From NCBI GenBank assembly GCA_903923395.1, contig CAIXXM010000071.1, forward strand, positions 1 to 64,000: a stretch of DNA of 64,000 bases. Reading direction: 5' to 3'. A program made the translations under genes and the position numbers. The notes under the pieces were generated by a model. The model was not told where the DNA came from, ran no database searches, and saw nothing but the letters and a program-made list of their open reading frames with translations. This stretch comes from an uncultured Acidobacteriia bacterium (GTDB taxonomy: Bacteria > Acidobacteriota > Terriglobia > Bryobacterales > Bryobacteraceae). Within the stretch, counting starts at the first letter, position 1. Each line of letters begins with the position of its first letter. Positions 1 to 8,800 of the stretch are shown in pieces.

Positions 1-1165
1 AGCCGCGCGATTCAATTGCGGCCTTGAGGAAAGGTTGCGTGTTCAGGGGAGCATAACCGGTGGAACCCGGAATGCCTTCCGCCGAAAGTGCTTTCATGAA
101 CTTATCGCGCGGCAACCCGTTGAAGGCCTGCGGATTGTAGCGGAGCATGTAGAGGTGATACGCATTGTTGGTGGTGCCCGCATATTGCTTTGCAGGAGTA
201 ATGCCTGGGATCTGCTGCAACAAGGACGTCAGGTACTTCGCATTCTCCGCACGGGTCTTCGCCTGCGCTTCGAGACGTGACATCTGGCAGAGCAGCAAGG
301 CCGCCTGGAACTCCGTGAGGCGCATGTTGGTGCCGGACATCATGTAACTGAAGTTGGTGCCGATGAATTTCAAACCACTGCCGTTGTTGTGGAAGGCATA
401 GGCCTTTTCGCGCAGGTCTTCATCGTTGAACAGAATGGCCCCGCCTTCGCCCGAAGTAAGATTCTTGCTTGCCTGGAAGCTGAAGCAACCCGCGGAACCG
501 TAAGTCCCCACGCGCTTGCCTTTCCATTCGGCGAGATGCGACTGGCAGGCATCTTCAATGACGGGAATCTTATGCTTGGCTGCAATGGCGCCAATCGCAT
601 CGATGTCGCAGACATTGCCGCCCAGATGCACAGGGATCATCGCCCGGGTGTTGGCGTTGATGGACTTTTCGATCTTCGTGGCGTCCATCTGGAAGGTCTC
701 GATGTCCGTATCCACAAAGACCGGCAGCGCATGGTTGCGCAGCACCGAATTAATGGTGGCAATGAAGGTGTAAGGCGGCACCAGCACTTCATCGCCAGCC
801 TCCACGCCCAGCACGTTGAGTGAAATGAACAACGCGGAGGTACCGTTGCAGGTGGCCAGCGCCTGTTTGGCACCAGTCATTGTGGCGAAGGCTTCTTCGA
901 ACTTCTTGACATTCTGGCCATTGCCGCGGAACCAGTGGCCACTGCGCAGAACATCCAGCAGAGCCTTTTCTTCGCTCATATCGAACTTCGGCCAAGAATC
1001 AAACAAGGTCTTGCGAGCCTTCGGGCCTCCGAGCAATGCCGGTTGTGCCGTGGCGGCAGCAGCTTTCGCCGTGGCCGCTCCCTGGAATAACAATCCAGTC
1101 TTTAATGCGGCCCCTGCGGCAGGTGTTCCCGCGAGAAAACCGCGGCGGCTTAGTTTGTCAAACAT
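1..1165 (-). CDS. DegT/DnrJ/EryC1/StrS-type PLP aminotransferase with Tat signal, partial at window edge
   Basis: The reading frame starts at the ATG at 1165 and runs off the left edge, so the C-terminus is missing (388 codons visible). An AAGGAG ribosome site lies five bases before the ATG. The N-terminus begins MFDKLSRRGFLAG, a twin-arginine signal, followed by an Ala-rich stretch. The body has the family hallmarks: a GHW-RGNG segment, the PPYTF and VHLGG motifs, the EDACQSH segment, and FSFQASKNLTSGEGG with the likely PLP lysine at residue 234. The family normally aminates nucleotide-linked keto-sugars in the cytoplasm; export through Tat implies a folded, cofactor-loaded periplasmic enzyme with another substrate. 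It is divergent from the regulator at 1207, with 41 bp between starts. The family is certain; the substrate is unknown. Confidence 0.9.
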   Translation of the reverse strand, partial: MFDKLSRRGFLAGTPAAGAALKTGLLFQGAATAKAAAATAQPALLGGPKARKTLFDSWPKFDMSEEKALLDVLRSGHWFRGNGQNVKKFEEAFATMTGAKQALATCNGTSALFISLNVLGVEAGDEVLVPPYTFIATINSVLRNHALPVFVDTDIETFQMDATKIEKSINANTRAMIPVHLGGNVCDIDAIGAIAAKHKIPVIEDACQSHLAEWKGKRVGTYGSAGCFSFQASKNLTSGEGGAILFNDEDLREKAYAFHNNGSGLKFIGTNFSYMMSGTNMRLTEFQAALLLCQMSRLEAQAKTRAENAKYLTSLLQQIPGITPAKQYAGTTNNAYHLYMLRYNPQAFNGLPRDKFMKALSAEGIPGSTGYAPLNTQPFLKAAIESRG

Positions 1166-1206
1166 AGATACTCCTTGTAAACTCGGTTGCCGATGTAGGA
1201 TAAATC

Positions 1207-2337
1207 GTGGCCAAGCGTGCGAAAACAGACAACAACTCCTATGAGATTGAATCCGTTGCCCGCGCTTGTCAATTGCTGAATGCGTTCCGGCACAGTCAGG
1301 ACGTGATGCGTCTGCGCGATGTGGTGGAGCGCACCGGATTGAATACAGTCACGGCCTTCCGCATTCTCCGCACACTCGAACAGCATGGCTTTGTGGAACG
1401 CGTGGGCCGCTCCGGTTACCGCAGTTCCATACGTTCGGCGAAGACGGCCCGCTTCCGCTTTGGTTATGCATCGCAGGGTGAGGATTCTGCCTTTGCCCAG
1501 GAATGGTCGGAAAGTATCATTCAGGCCGCGCGCATGGAGAACGTGGAACTGCTGCTTTTTGACAACGGCTACGACCCCGCCAAAACGCTGCAAAATGCGG
1601 AACTGATGATCAAAGAAAAGGTCGACTTGGCCATTGAACACCAATTCAATGAGCAGATTGCCCCGATTCTTTCCGCCCGCTTTACGGAAGCCAAGATTCC
1701 GTTGATTGCGATGGGCGCGGCGCATGCCGGTGCCACTTACTTCGGCGGCAATAACTACCAGGCCGGCTTGATTGGCGGCCGCGCGCTGGGTGCCTGGGCG
1801 AAGAAGGAATGGAAAGGCCAGGCGGACCAGTTGCTGCTCGCAGGCATGCAGGGTGCGGGTCCGTTGTTGCGGTCGCGGATGACTGGCGTGGAATCGGGCG
1901 TGCGCGAAATTCTGCCGTCGGTGGGAAATGTCACGTACCTCGAAGGCAGCGGCCACTTCGGCGACACCATGGATCTGGTCCGCAAACATCTGCGACGCAC
2001 GCGCTACCGAAAGATTCTGCTGGGCGCGGTGAATGACCCCTGCGCGCTGGGTGCGCTGCGCGGCTTTGAAGAGGCTGGCTGGGATGAAGATTGCGCGGTG
2101 GTTGGGCAGGGTGGTGCCGTCGAGGCAAGGCATGAATTGCGCCGCCCCCGCACGCGATTGATCGGCACCGTTGCGTTCTTTCCGGAGAAGTACGGCGAAT
2201 CGATCATGCGCATCGCCATTGACCTTCTGGAGAACCGTCCGGTACCGCCTGCTGTGTTTACCAGACACCGTTTGCTGACTCCTCAAAATATCGACCACTA
2301 CTACCCGAATGACCTGCTGCTGGGCATCAAGTAGGAA
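1207..2337 (+). CDS. IclR-type HTH fused to a periplasmic-binding-protein-like ligand domain (transcriptional regulator)
   Basis: A 375-residue regulator starting at GTG 1207, with AGGA six bases upstream. Residues about 12-70 (SVARACQLLNAFRHS to RILRTLEQHGFVERVG) form an IclR-family winged helix. The remaining 300 residues do not look like the usual IclR GAF-like effector domain. They look like a sugar-binding fold of the LacI/RbsB type: alternating strands and helices, FGGNNYQAGLIGGRALG, and a C-terminal NRPVPPAVFTRHRLLTPQNIDHYYP like that of ribose-binding proteins and LacI regulators. No signal peptide is present, so it acts in the cytoplasm. Divergence from the Tat-sorted aminotransferase gene suggests it controls that gene and possibly the downstream ceramidase and oxidoreductase genes in response to a sugar-like ligand. 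The domain reading is by eye. Confidence 0.8.
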
Positions 2338-2496
2338 TTGTTGATCATAGGCGGCTTTTGGGCCGGGGGGGAAGAGCCATCACGGCAGCCCGGAATTCTT
2401 TCGCCTGCAGAAATACTTCCGAACTGTCGAATTGTTGGGTTTCCCGGCTCTTCCGGCCCTTTCCGGGGAATCAGGTGCCACCGGCGGACCTCCATT

Positions 2497-2515
2497 TCTT
2501 TCGGCAAGCGAAAGA
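2497..2515. promoter_or_regulatory. Perfect 7-bp hairpin in the leader before the ceramidase-like gene
   Basis: In the 217-base gap between the regulator and the ceramidase-like gene, TCTTTCG (2497-2503) pairs with CGAAAGA (2509-2515) around a GCAAG loop. No T-run follows on either strand, so it is not a standard terminator. It could be an mRNA leader structure or operator. I recognise nothing else in this gap. Confidence 0.35.
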
Positions 2516-2554
2516 TGAGCAGGCCGCAAAAATGCCTTGTACAATCACTGGTTT

Positions 2555-3877
2555 ATGTCTTTCCTGCGCCTTGCCGCCCTTAGTTTCTGCGCTCTCGCCC
2601 ACGCTTCCGCTGCCATGCAGGCTGGTGTGGCGTCGCTCGACATCACTCCGAAGGAACCCGTTTGGCTGGGTGGTTTCGCCGCACGGACCAAGCCTTCAGA
2701 AGGCGTCCGGCAGCGCATTTTTGCGAAGGCTCTGGCGCTAAAGGATGAGCGTGGCAATACGGCAGTCCTCATTACCGCCGATATTCTGGGCTTCAACCGC
2801 GAACTGATTCAGAGCGTGTCAGGGGAACTGCAGCGCCAGTTTCAACTTCCGCGCCATTCAATTTTGTTTAACTCCTCGCACACGCACTCCGCGCCGGTGA
2901 TTGGGAATGTTCTTGCACCTGCCTATCCGGTGACGGATTCGGACCGCGCTGTCATCGCGCGCTACAACAAGTGGCTCGAAACCGAACTGGCAGGCCTCGC
3001 CGCGCGTGCCATCGGCAGCATGCAGCCGGCGAACCTGTCGTTTGGCCAGGGGTTGGCGGGCGTGGCGGTCAACCGGCGCCGGACGGGCAACCCGGACTAT
3101 CCCAACGTGACGGATCCAGACCTTCCGGTACTGGCAGTTCGGAAAGCGAATGGCAACATACTCGCGATCGTCTTCGGCTACGCCTGCCACAACACTACGC
3201 TCGATGACAATCTCATCAGCGGCGACTGGGCTGGCTATGCGCAATCCGAAACCCAAGCGAAGTACCCCGGCGCGACAGCCATGTTTGTGCAGAACTGCGG
3301 AGCCGACGCCAATCCCCTGCCCCGCCACAGCGAGCAACTGGCGAAGATGTACGGAGCGATTATCGCGACCGCAGTGGGTGAAGTGGTGGCAGGAAAGATG
3401 GCTGCGGTGGATGGTGTAATCGCTACGGTTTTGCGGGAAGTGGAGATTCCCTTTGAGACTCCGCCAACGCGTGCCGAGTTTGAAGCCAGAACGAACAAGG
3501 GAATCGAGATGGAGCGCCGCCATGCACGGATGATGATCGAACAGATCGACCGCGGTACGCTGCCGAAATCCCACGCTTGGCAGGCACAGGCCTGGAAGAT
3601 TGGCAACAACTTCACACTGTTGGCGCTGGGCGGCGAGGTTGTGGCGGATTACGCGGTGCGCTTCAAGAAGCAATACGGTTTCCGAAATCTCTGGGTGGCT
3701 GGTTATTCCAATGAAGTGTTCGCCTACATCCCCTCGCTGCGTATCTGGCAGGAAGGTGGTTATGAAGGCGGCGGATCGATGGTGGCTTACGGCCTGCCTT
3801 CGCGCTTTCAGCCGACGGTGGAAGATATCGTAGTGAAGACGGTCGCGGATGTGATGCAAGCCCTCGGCGGACGATGA
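2555..3877 (+). CDS. Secreted neutral/alkaline non-lysosomal ceramidase-like protein
   Basis: A 440-residue protein from the ATG at 2555. A TTG six codons upstream is possible, but the ATG gives a clean Sec signal, MSFLRLAALSFCALAHASA. After cleavage the sequence reads AGVASLDITPKEPVWLGGF, then LFNSSHTHSAP with likely zinc-binding histidines, then YACHNTTL and GDWAGYA. These match the N-terminal catalytic domain of neutral ceramidases (amidohydrolase-like zinc hydrolases), but the classical C-terminal domain is absent, as in many soil-bacterial paralogues annotated only as ceramidase N-terminal domain proteins. True ceramide hydrolysis is therefore not assured. The stop overlaps the next start by four bases, so it is translationally coupled to the secreted oxidoreductase. 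Confidence 0.85.
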   Translation: MSFLRLAALSFCALAHASAAMQAGVASLDITPKEPVWLGGFAARTKPSEGVRQRIFAKALALKDERGNTAVLITADILGFNRELIQSVSGELQRQFQLPRHSILFNSSHTHSAPVIGNVLAPAYPVTDSDRAVIARYNKWLETELAGLAARAIGSMQPANLSFGQGLAGVAVNRRRTGNPDYPNVTDPDLPVLAVRKANGNILAIVFGYACHNTTLDDNLISGDWAGYAQSETQAKYPGATAMFVQNCGADANPLPRHSEQLAKMYGAIIATAVGEVVAGKMAAVDGVIATVLREVEIPFETPPTRAEFEARTNKGIEMERRHARMMIEQIDRGTLPKSHAWQAQAWKIGNNFTLLALGGEVVADYAVRFKKQYGFRNLWVAGYSNEVFAYIPSLRIWQEGGYEGGGSMVAYGLPSRFQPTVEDIVVKTVADVMQALGGR

Positions 3878-5232
3878 TGAACCTGAAAAATATTCTGACT
3901 ATGAGCACTCTTACTTTGGGTATGGCGGCGGCACAAAATCCCGCAAAACTCGTGGTGGTGGACCCTGGCCACTTTCATGCCACACTCCTGCAGAAGGAAA
4001 TGTATCCCGAACTTGATGCGCGTGTGAGCGTGTTTGCACCGCTGGGTCCGGAGCTTGCGGATTACGTCAACCGGATCTCTTTGTTCAATACCCGTGCGGA
4101 AAACCCGACGACATGGGGGCTCGACATACACACTTCGAATACACCGCTCGAAGATATGCTGGCGGCGAAGAGTGATGGTCCGCGCATTGCTGTATTTTCG
4201 GGGCGCAACCGGGAAAAGATCAACCGGATGCTGGCCTCGCTGCAGGCGGGCTTGCATGTACTGGCGGACAAGCCGTGGATCATTGACGCGAAGGATATGC
4301 CGAAGTTGGAACAGGCTCTGGATCTCGCGGAAAACCGGGGCCTGGCAGCCTATGACATCATGACCGAGCGGTATGAGGTAACCACGCAGGTGCAGCGTGC
4401 CCTGGTGAATCTGCCGGCGGTTTTTGGCACGCAAGTGCCCGGGGATTCTCAACACCCCGGTGTCTATGCCTACAGCGTGCACCACATCATGAAGAACGTG
4501 GCCGGCGTCCCCTTGCGGCGCCCCACCTGGTTCTTTGATGTGGAGGATTACGGGGAAGGTCTGGCCGATGTGGGCACCCATCCGGTGGATCTCATCCAAT
4601 GGACTCTGTTTCCGGATGCCATGCTGGATTACCACAAGGATGTACAGATGATCTCCGGGCGGCACGCGGCCGTCAAGATTACCAAAGAAGAATTTGGCAA
4701 AGTAACTGGCGCAGCGGACTTTCCGGCTTCGGTTGCCAGCCATGTTCACAACGGTGTTCTGGATTATTACTGCGACAACTACATCGAGTACAAGTTGAAG
4801 GGCATACATATCAAACTCGATGTGCTGTGGAAATGGGAAGCGGCCCCGGGAACGGGTGACGTCTATGAGGCTGCCTTTCAGGGCACCAAGTCGCGTATTG
4901 AAATGCGCCAGAATGCCGCGGGCAAGTTTGTACCGGAAGTCTTCGTGGTGCCTGCCAAGGGACACGAGATGGAGGTATTTGCGGCGCTTGATCAAGCGCT
5001 CGCGACATTGCAGACGCAGTGGCCGGGATTGCGGGCTGTGCGCAGCGGCGGTGAGGCCCACGTGGAGATTCCCGCGAAGTTCCGCGTGGGTCATGAAGAT
5101 CATTTCGCGCAGGTGGCGCGCCACTTCTTTCAGTATGTGAAGGACGCGAAGTCCATGCCTGCGTGGGAACGCGGCTATATGCTGGCCAAGTACTATGTGA
5201 GCACGATGGGCGTACAAATGGCCCGGAAGTAG
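3874..5232 (+). CDS. Secreted Gfo/Idh/MocA-like oxidoreductase (putative oxidoreductase C-terminal family)
   Basis: A 452-residue protein beginning at ATG 3874 (ATG 3877 is equally possible), overlapping the previous stop. A signal-like N-terminus ends near AAAQNPAK. The fold is that of Gfo/Idh/MocA dehydrogenases: a Rossmann half with LQAGLHVLADKPWI (the EKP-type motif as DKP) and a C-terminal alpha/beta half with VGTHPVDLIQWTLFP. The glycine-rich dinucleotide loop is replaced by VVVDPGHFHAT, so NAD(P) binding may be altered or absent. Together with the ceramidase-like protein and the Tat-sorted aminotransferase it suggests an extracytoplasmic carbohydrate or glycolipid route. The substrate is unknown. 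Confidence 0.82.
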   Translation: MMNLKNILTMSTLTLGMAAAQNPAKLVVVDPGHFHATLLQKEMYPELDARVSVFAPLGPELADYVNRISLFNTRAENPTTWGLDIHTSNTPLEDMLAAKSDGPRIAVFSGRNREKINRMLASLQAGLHVLADKPWIIDAKDMPKLEQALDLAENRGLAAYDIMTERYEVTTQVQRALVNLPAVFGTQVPGDSQHPGVYAYSVHHIMKNVAGVPLRRPTWFFDVEDYGEGLADVGTHPVDLIQWTLFPDAMLDYHKDVQMISGRHAAVKITKEEFGKVTGAADFPASVASHVHNGVLDYYCDNYIEYKLKGIHIKLDVLWKWEAAPGTGDVYEAAFQGTKSRIEMRQNAAGKFVPEVFVVPAKGHEMEVFAALDQALATLQTQWPGLRAVRSGGEAHVEIPAKFRVGHEDHFAQVARHFFQYVKDAKSMPAWERGYMLAKYYVSTMGVQMARK

Positions 5233-5242
5233 GAGCGGCCGA

Positions 5243-5866
5243 ATGTATACGCCGGAGATTTACAGGATAGAAGACCAGGAGGAAATCCGGGCAATGATCC
5301 GCGCCTGCGGGTTAGCCACTCTGGTGACTGTATCTTCACAGGGAATGATCGGCACGCCTGTACCCCTGTTCCTCGCCGCGGAGGAAGAGGAACAGGGCGT
5401 GCTCTACGGCCACATCGCGCGGGCTAATCCGCAATGGCAGGATTGTACAGAGCCTGAAGCGCTGGTGATCTTTTCCGGTGCCGATGCTTATGTTACTCCG
5501 GCGTGGTATCCGGCAAAGAATGAAACCGGCAGAGTGGTTCCCACTTGGAACTATCTCGCTGTGCATGCTTATGGACCGGTTGAGTTCTTTGAGGATCCGG
5601 CTCGACTGCTCGACGTTGTGTCACGGCTGACGGATTTCCATGAGGGCGGAAATCAGGTGCCGTGGAGTGTGAAGGATGCTCCGCAGGACTTCATTGCCGG
5701 CCAATTGCGGGCCATTGTGGGAGTGCGGATTCCCATCCATCGTCTGGATGCGAAGAAGAAAGTAAACCAGCGAAATACACCGGTGGACCGGGCAGGGGTT
5801 CGGACGGGCTTGCAGTCCCGCGGACTTCCCGGCGATCTCGAAATCGCCGGGAAGATACCGCACTAA
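5243..5866 (+). CDS. PaiB-like FMN-binding protein
   Basis: A 207-residue protein, ten bases after the oxidoreductase gene. It has the PaiB family pattern: an N-terminal MYTPEIYRIEDQEEI, a split-barrel flavin fold with GTPVPLFL, AYVTPAWYPAKNETGRVVPTWNYLAVHAYG, and a C-terminal DRAGVRTGL. PaiB proteins are called FMN-binding negative transcriptional regulators (originally of sporulation and protease genes in Bacillus); most members have no proven regulatory role and may be flavin reductase-like enzymes. The C-terminal KKKVNQRNTPVDRAG has drifted from the usual KVSQNR pattern. Co-direction with the two upstream genes suggests one transcript. It ends four bases before the stop of the convergent receptor gene. 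Confidence 0.85.
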   Translation: MYTPEIYRIEDQEEIRAMIRACGLATLVTVSSQGMIGTPVPLFLAAEEEEQGVLYGHIARANPQWQDCTEPEALVIFSGADAYVTPAWYPAKNETGRVVPTWNYLAVHAYGPVEFFEDPARLLDVVSRLTDFHEGGNQVPWSVKDAPQDFIAGQLRAIVGVRIPIHRLDAKKKVNQRNTPVDRAGVRTGLQSRGLPGDLEIAGKIPH

Positions 5867-5869
5867 GGG

Positions 5870-8800
5870 TTAAAAGTAAAACTTCAAACCGAACTGGATA
5901 TAACGCGGACTGCCGTTGTTATACAGTGTGCCGAAGTTCGTGCCGTAAGCAGAACGGAGTTGGTAGAGCTTATAACCCGTCAGCGTCCGGAGATCGAAGT
6001 TATTCGCATTGCTGGCCCAGAAATTCTGCGGCAGGGGGATGGTGAAGAAGTTCGCGGGCAAGGCACCCGCAGCGGTCTTCTGTGCATTCACCTGGCTGAT
6101 GATCTGGTTGTATTCCACGTAACCGGGGGTGCCGGCCGTGGCGCTGTAAGCAGGCTGTCCATTGGCCGCGGCCCAGGTGTTGTAAGCCGCCGTGGTTAGC
6201 GTTGCCGTGCTGGGAGCACCCATGAAGTCCGCACCGCCGCCAGCATTCGGATAGACGGCGAAAGTGGGATGGTTGAAGGCGTTCAGAGCATCCACGCGGA
6301 ACTGGACTCTGCGCTTCTCGCCGATCCGGAAGTTCTTCTGCACAGAAAGATCGGTATAGCGCTGCCAGGGTCCGCGGGCACCATCGAACGAACGCGGCGC
6401 ATTACCGAGAGCGCCGAGCGCTGGACGCATGAACGCCGCCGGGTTGAGATAGGGTTCGCAACCCGCGCCGATGGGGCAATTGATGTTGAAGTTCGGGTTG
6501 ATTAACGGCACACCGGGGTTGATATCGGGACGCGCGTTGTGGGTCGCATCACCCAACTGGTTCGTATCCGAGAGATACACAGCATACGGGAAGCCGCTGT
6601 TGACACGCACCAGACCAGAGAGTGTCCAGCCACCGACGATCCAATCCGCCGGCTTCCAGATGTTACTCAGGAACTTACGCCCGCGGCCGAAGGGAAGATC
6701 GTAGATAGTGGTCGAGTGAAATACATGGCGCTGGTCGTACAAGGAAACGGAACGGTCAAGCGCACGGGTACCGCCAAAGATCACCTGGCCGCCGACCTGT
6801 CCACCGCCGGGAGTAAGTACACCCTTGTCGGCACCTGCACTCGAAGCGTCATCAATCGATTTGCCATACGTATAATTCGCGGTAGTCATCAAACCGAACT
6901 TGGAGCGCTGTACCAGAGTGATGTAACCGGCGTGGCGGATGCTGTTGCCCGCCGCGTCATACCACTGGTAAAGGCTGGAGAAACCAGCATAAGGACTGCC
7001 GAGGCTGCCCTGTTGCACCGTCAACACCTTCCCGGTCAGCGGATTGATCCGGCCCAGAGGATCATTGATTGTGGCCGTGGTGCTGATGTTCTGCGCGTTC
7101 TGGGCTGAGAGCAAACTGGAACTCTTCGGGTTGATATCTTCCTGGCCCATGAAGAGATGGATTCCCATGTTGCCGCTGTAAGCCGCTTCCACCGTGGTGG
7201 TGGAACTGGCCTGCCAGGAAAGCGTGAAGTTCCAGTTATTGACATAGGGCGTGTGATAGTTCTGCGAGACCGCGTAAGCACCTGTGGAGGCTTGGTAGTA
7301 AAGACTGTTCAGCGCCACCAGGCCATTGGAGGGCGCACCGGCAGTGCCGAAGATCTGCTGGGCAGGTGTTGCGGACGTGAGCACCGGCGGATTCTCGCCG
7401 AGGCGCATCACATACTGCGGATTTGCCGTTGCCGAAGGAGTCGTGGTGGCAAAGGTGGAGGTGGCACCGAAGTCAGGTTGCGGTAATTGCGAGAAGCCGC
7501 TGATGGGAGCATGAGAGATGCCGTACCCGCCACGCACAACAACGTGGTACTTTTCGAGGAACCTGGGCTGCCAGGCGAAGCCGAAGCGCGGCTCAAAGTC
7601 CTTGTACTGCGGTGGCGTGAGATAGGGGGAGTTATCACCGCGGCCGGCAAATGCAAACGTCGGCACATTGATGGACTTCAGCACCGTGCCATCCTGCAGC
7701 GTCAACGGAGATGCAAGACTGATGGTCTGCGTCAGGCCCGTGCGGAACACACCCTGGTTGTTGTACTTTTCCGTGCGCGGCATGGAGAGGTTCCAGCGCA
7801 CGCCGAGATTGATAGTGAGATTCGGGCGAACCTTCCAGTCATTCTGCACAAACAGGTCGCCTGACCAGTAGCGGTAATAGTAAGGCACCGCGACATTGCG
7901 CATGGTGACATTGCCATTTGCCACACCGAGCATGTAACTGGCCCAGGGGCTGCCGCCAGTGCCGGAGGAAGTACCGTTCGAGTCCGTCTGGACATTCGAG
8001 AAGGCGTAAATGCCACCGAACGCACCATAGAGCGGCAGTACATTCTGCAGTGACTTCGAAATATCACCGCCGAAGCGGATGTTCAGATTGCCTTTGACCT
8101 TGGAGACGATTTCCGTGATCGCATAACGCTCTTCCCGATCCTGCAAATTGCCGGAACCGGCGCCGCCGAAGCCTGTTGCCGTGCTGCCGCCACCGCCCAG
8201 ACTGGAGCCGGGAAAGAGGCCGCTGAAGGTGGGAAGTCCACCATTGGTAATGCTGGGCAGTCCAAAGGCCGTGTTGAGGTTCTCACCACCGGCGGGCGCC
8301 CACTTGGGGTCGACCGAGTTATCAAACTGGCCGCGGGTGTAGTTCAGGCGGAGGTCATTCACCAGGGTGGGCGAAACAATCCAGGTTTCGGAAATCATGG
8401 CCTGCTTGGCGTAACTGTACTGTGAGCCGTTATTAGTGGGGCTGACCGGCGTGCCCTGGATCTTCACAATCGGCGTGGTGGTGTAGCGGCCGTAAATCCG
8501 GTTGTTGTCATTGATCACGTGGTCAATGCGGAGGTTATAGCGAGTTTCATCCTGTGAGAGCAGGCGTGGTGAGTAGATGTTGGAAATCGTGTTGTTGCTG
8601 TTCAGGTAGTAAGCACCGGCGGTGGCGATATACGGCAGAGACTTCAACGCGGTGGCGTCCAGCATGCTCTGCGGAATCTTGTTGCCGGGGAACGGCGCGT
8701 AGGTTGCGCCGGAGGCCAGAGTTGCGGTCTGGAACTGGTTGCCGACCACGTTGTAGTTGTTGTAGATCACGCTGTCGCCAGGGGTGAGAGCGGAAGCAGG

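Noticed and set aside
1150-2298. Long open frame antisense to the IclR-type regulator (382 codons)
   Set aside because: It mirrors a clearly coding frame on the plus strand, has no recognisable domain and lacks a ribosome site. Typical GC-rich shadow frame.
3808-5217. 469-codon open frame antisense to the Gfo/Idh/MocA-like gene
   Set aside because: No domain, low-complexity His/Arg-rich composition, complete overlap with a convincing gene.
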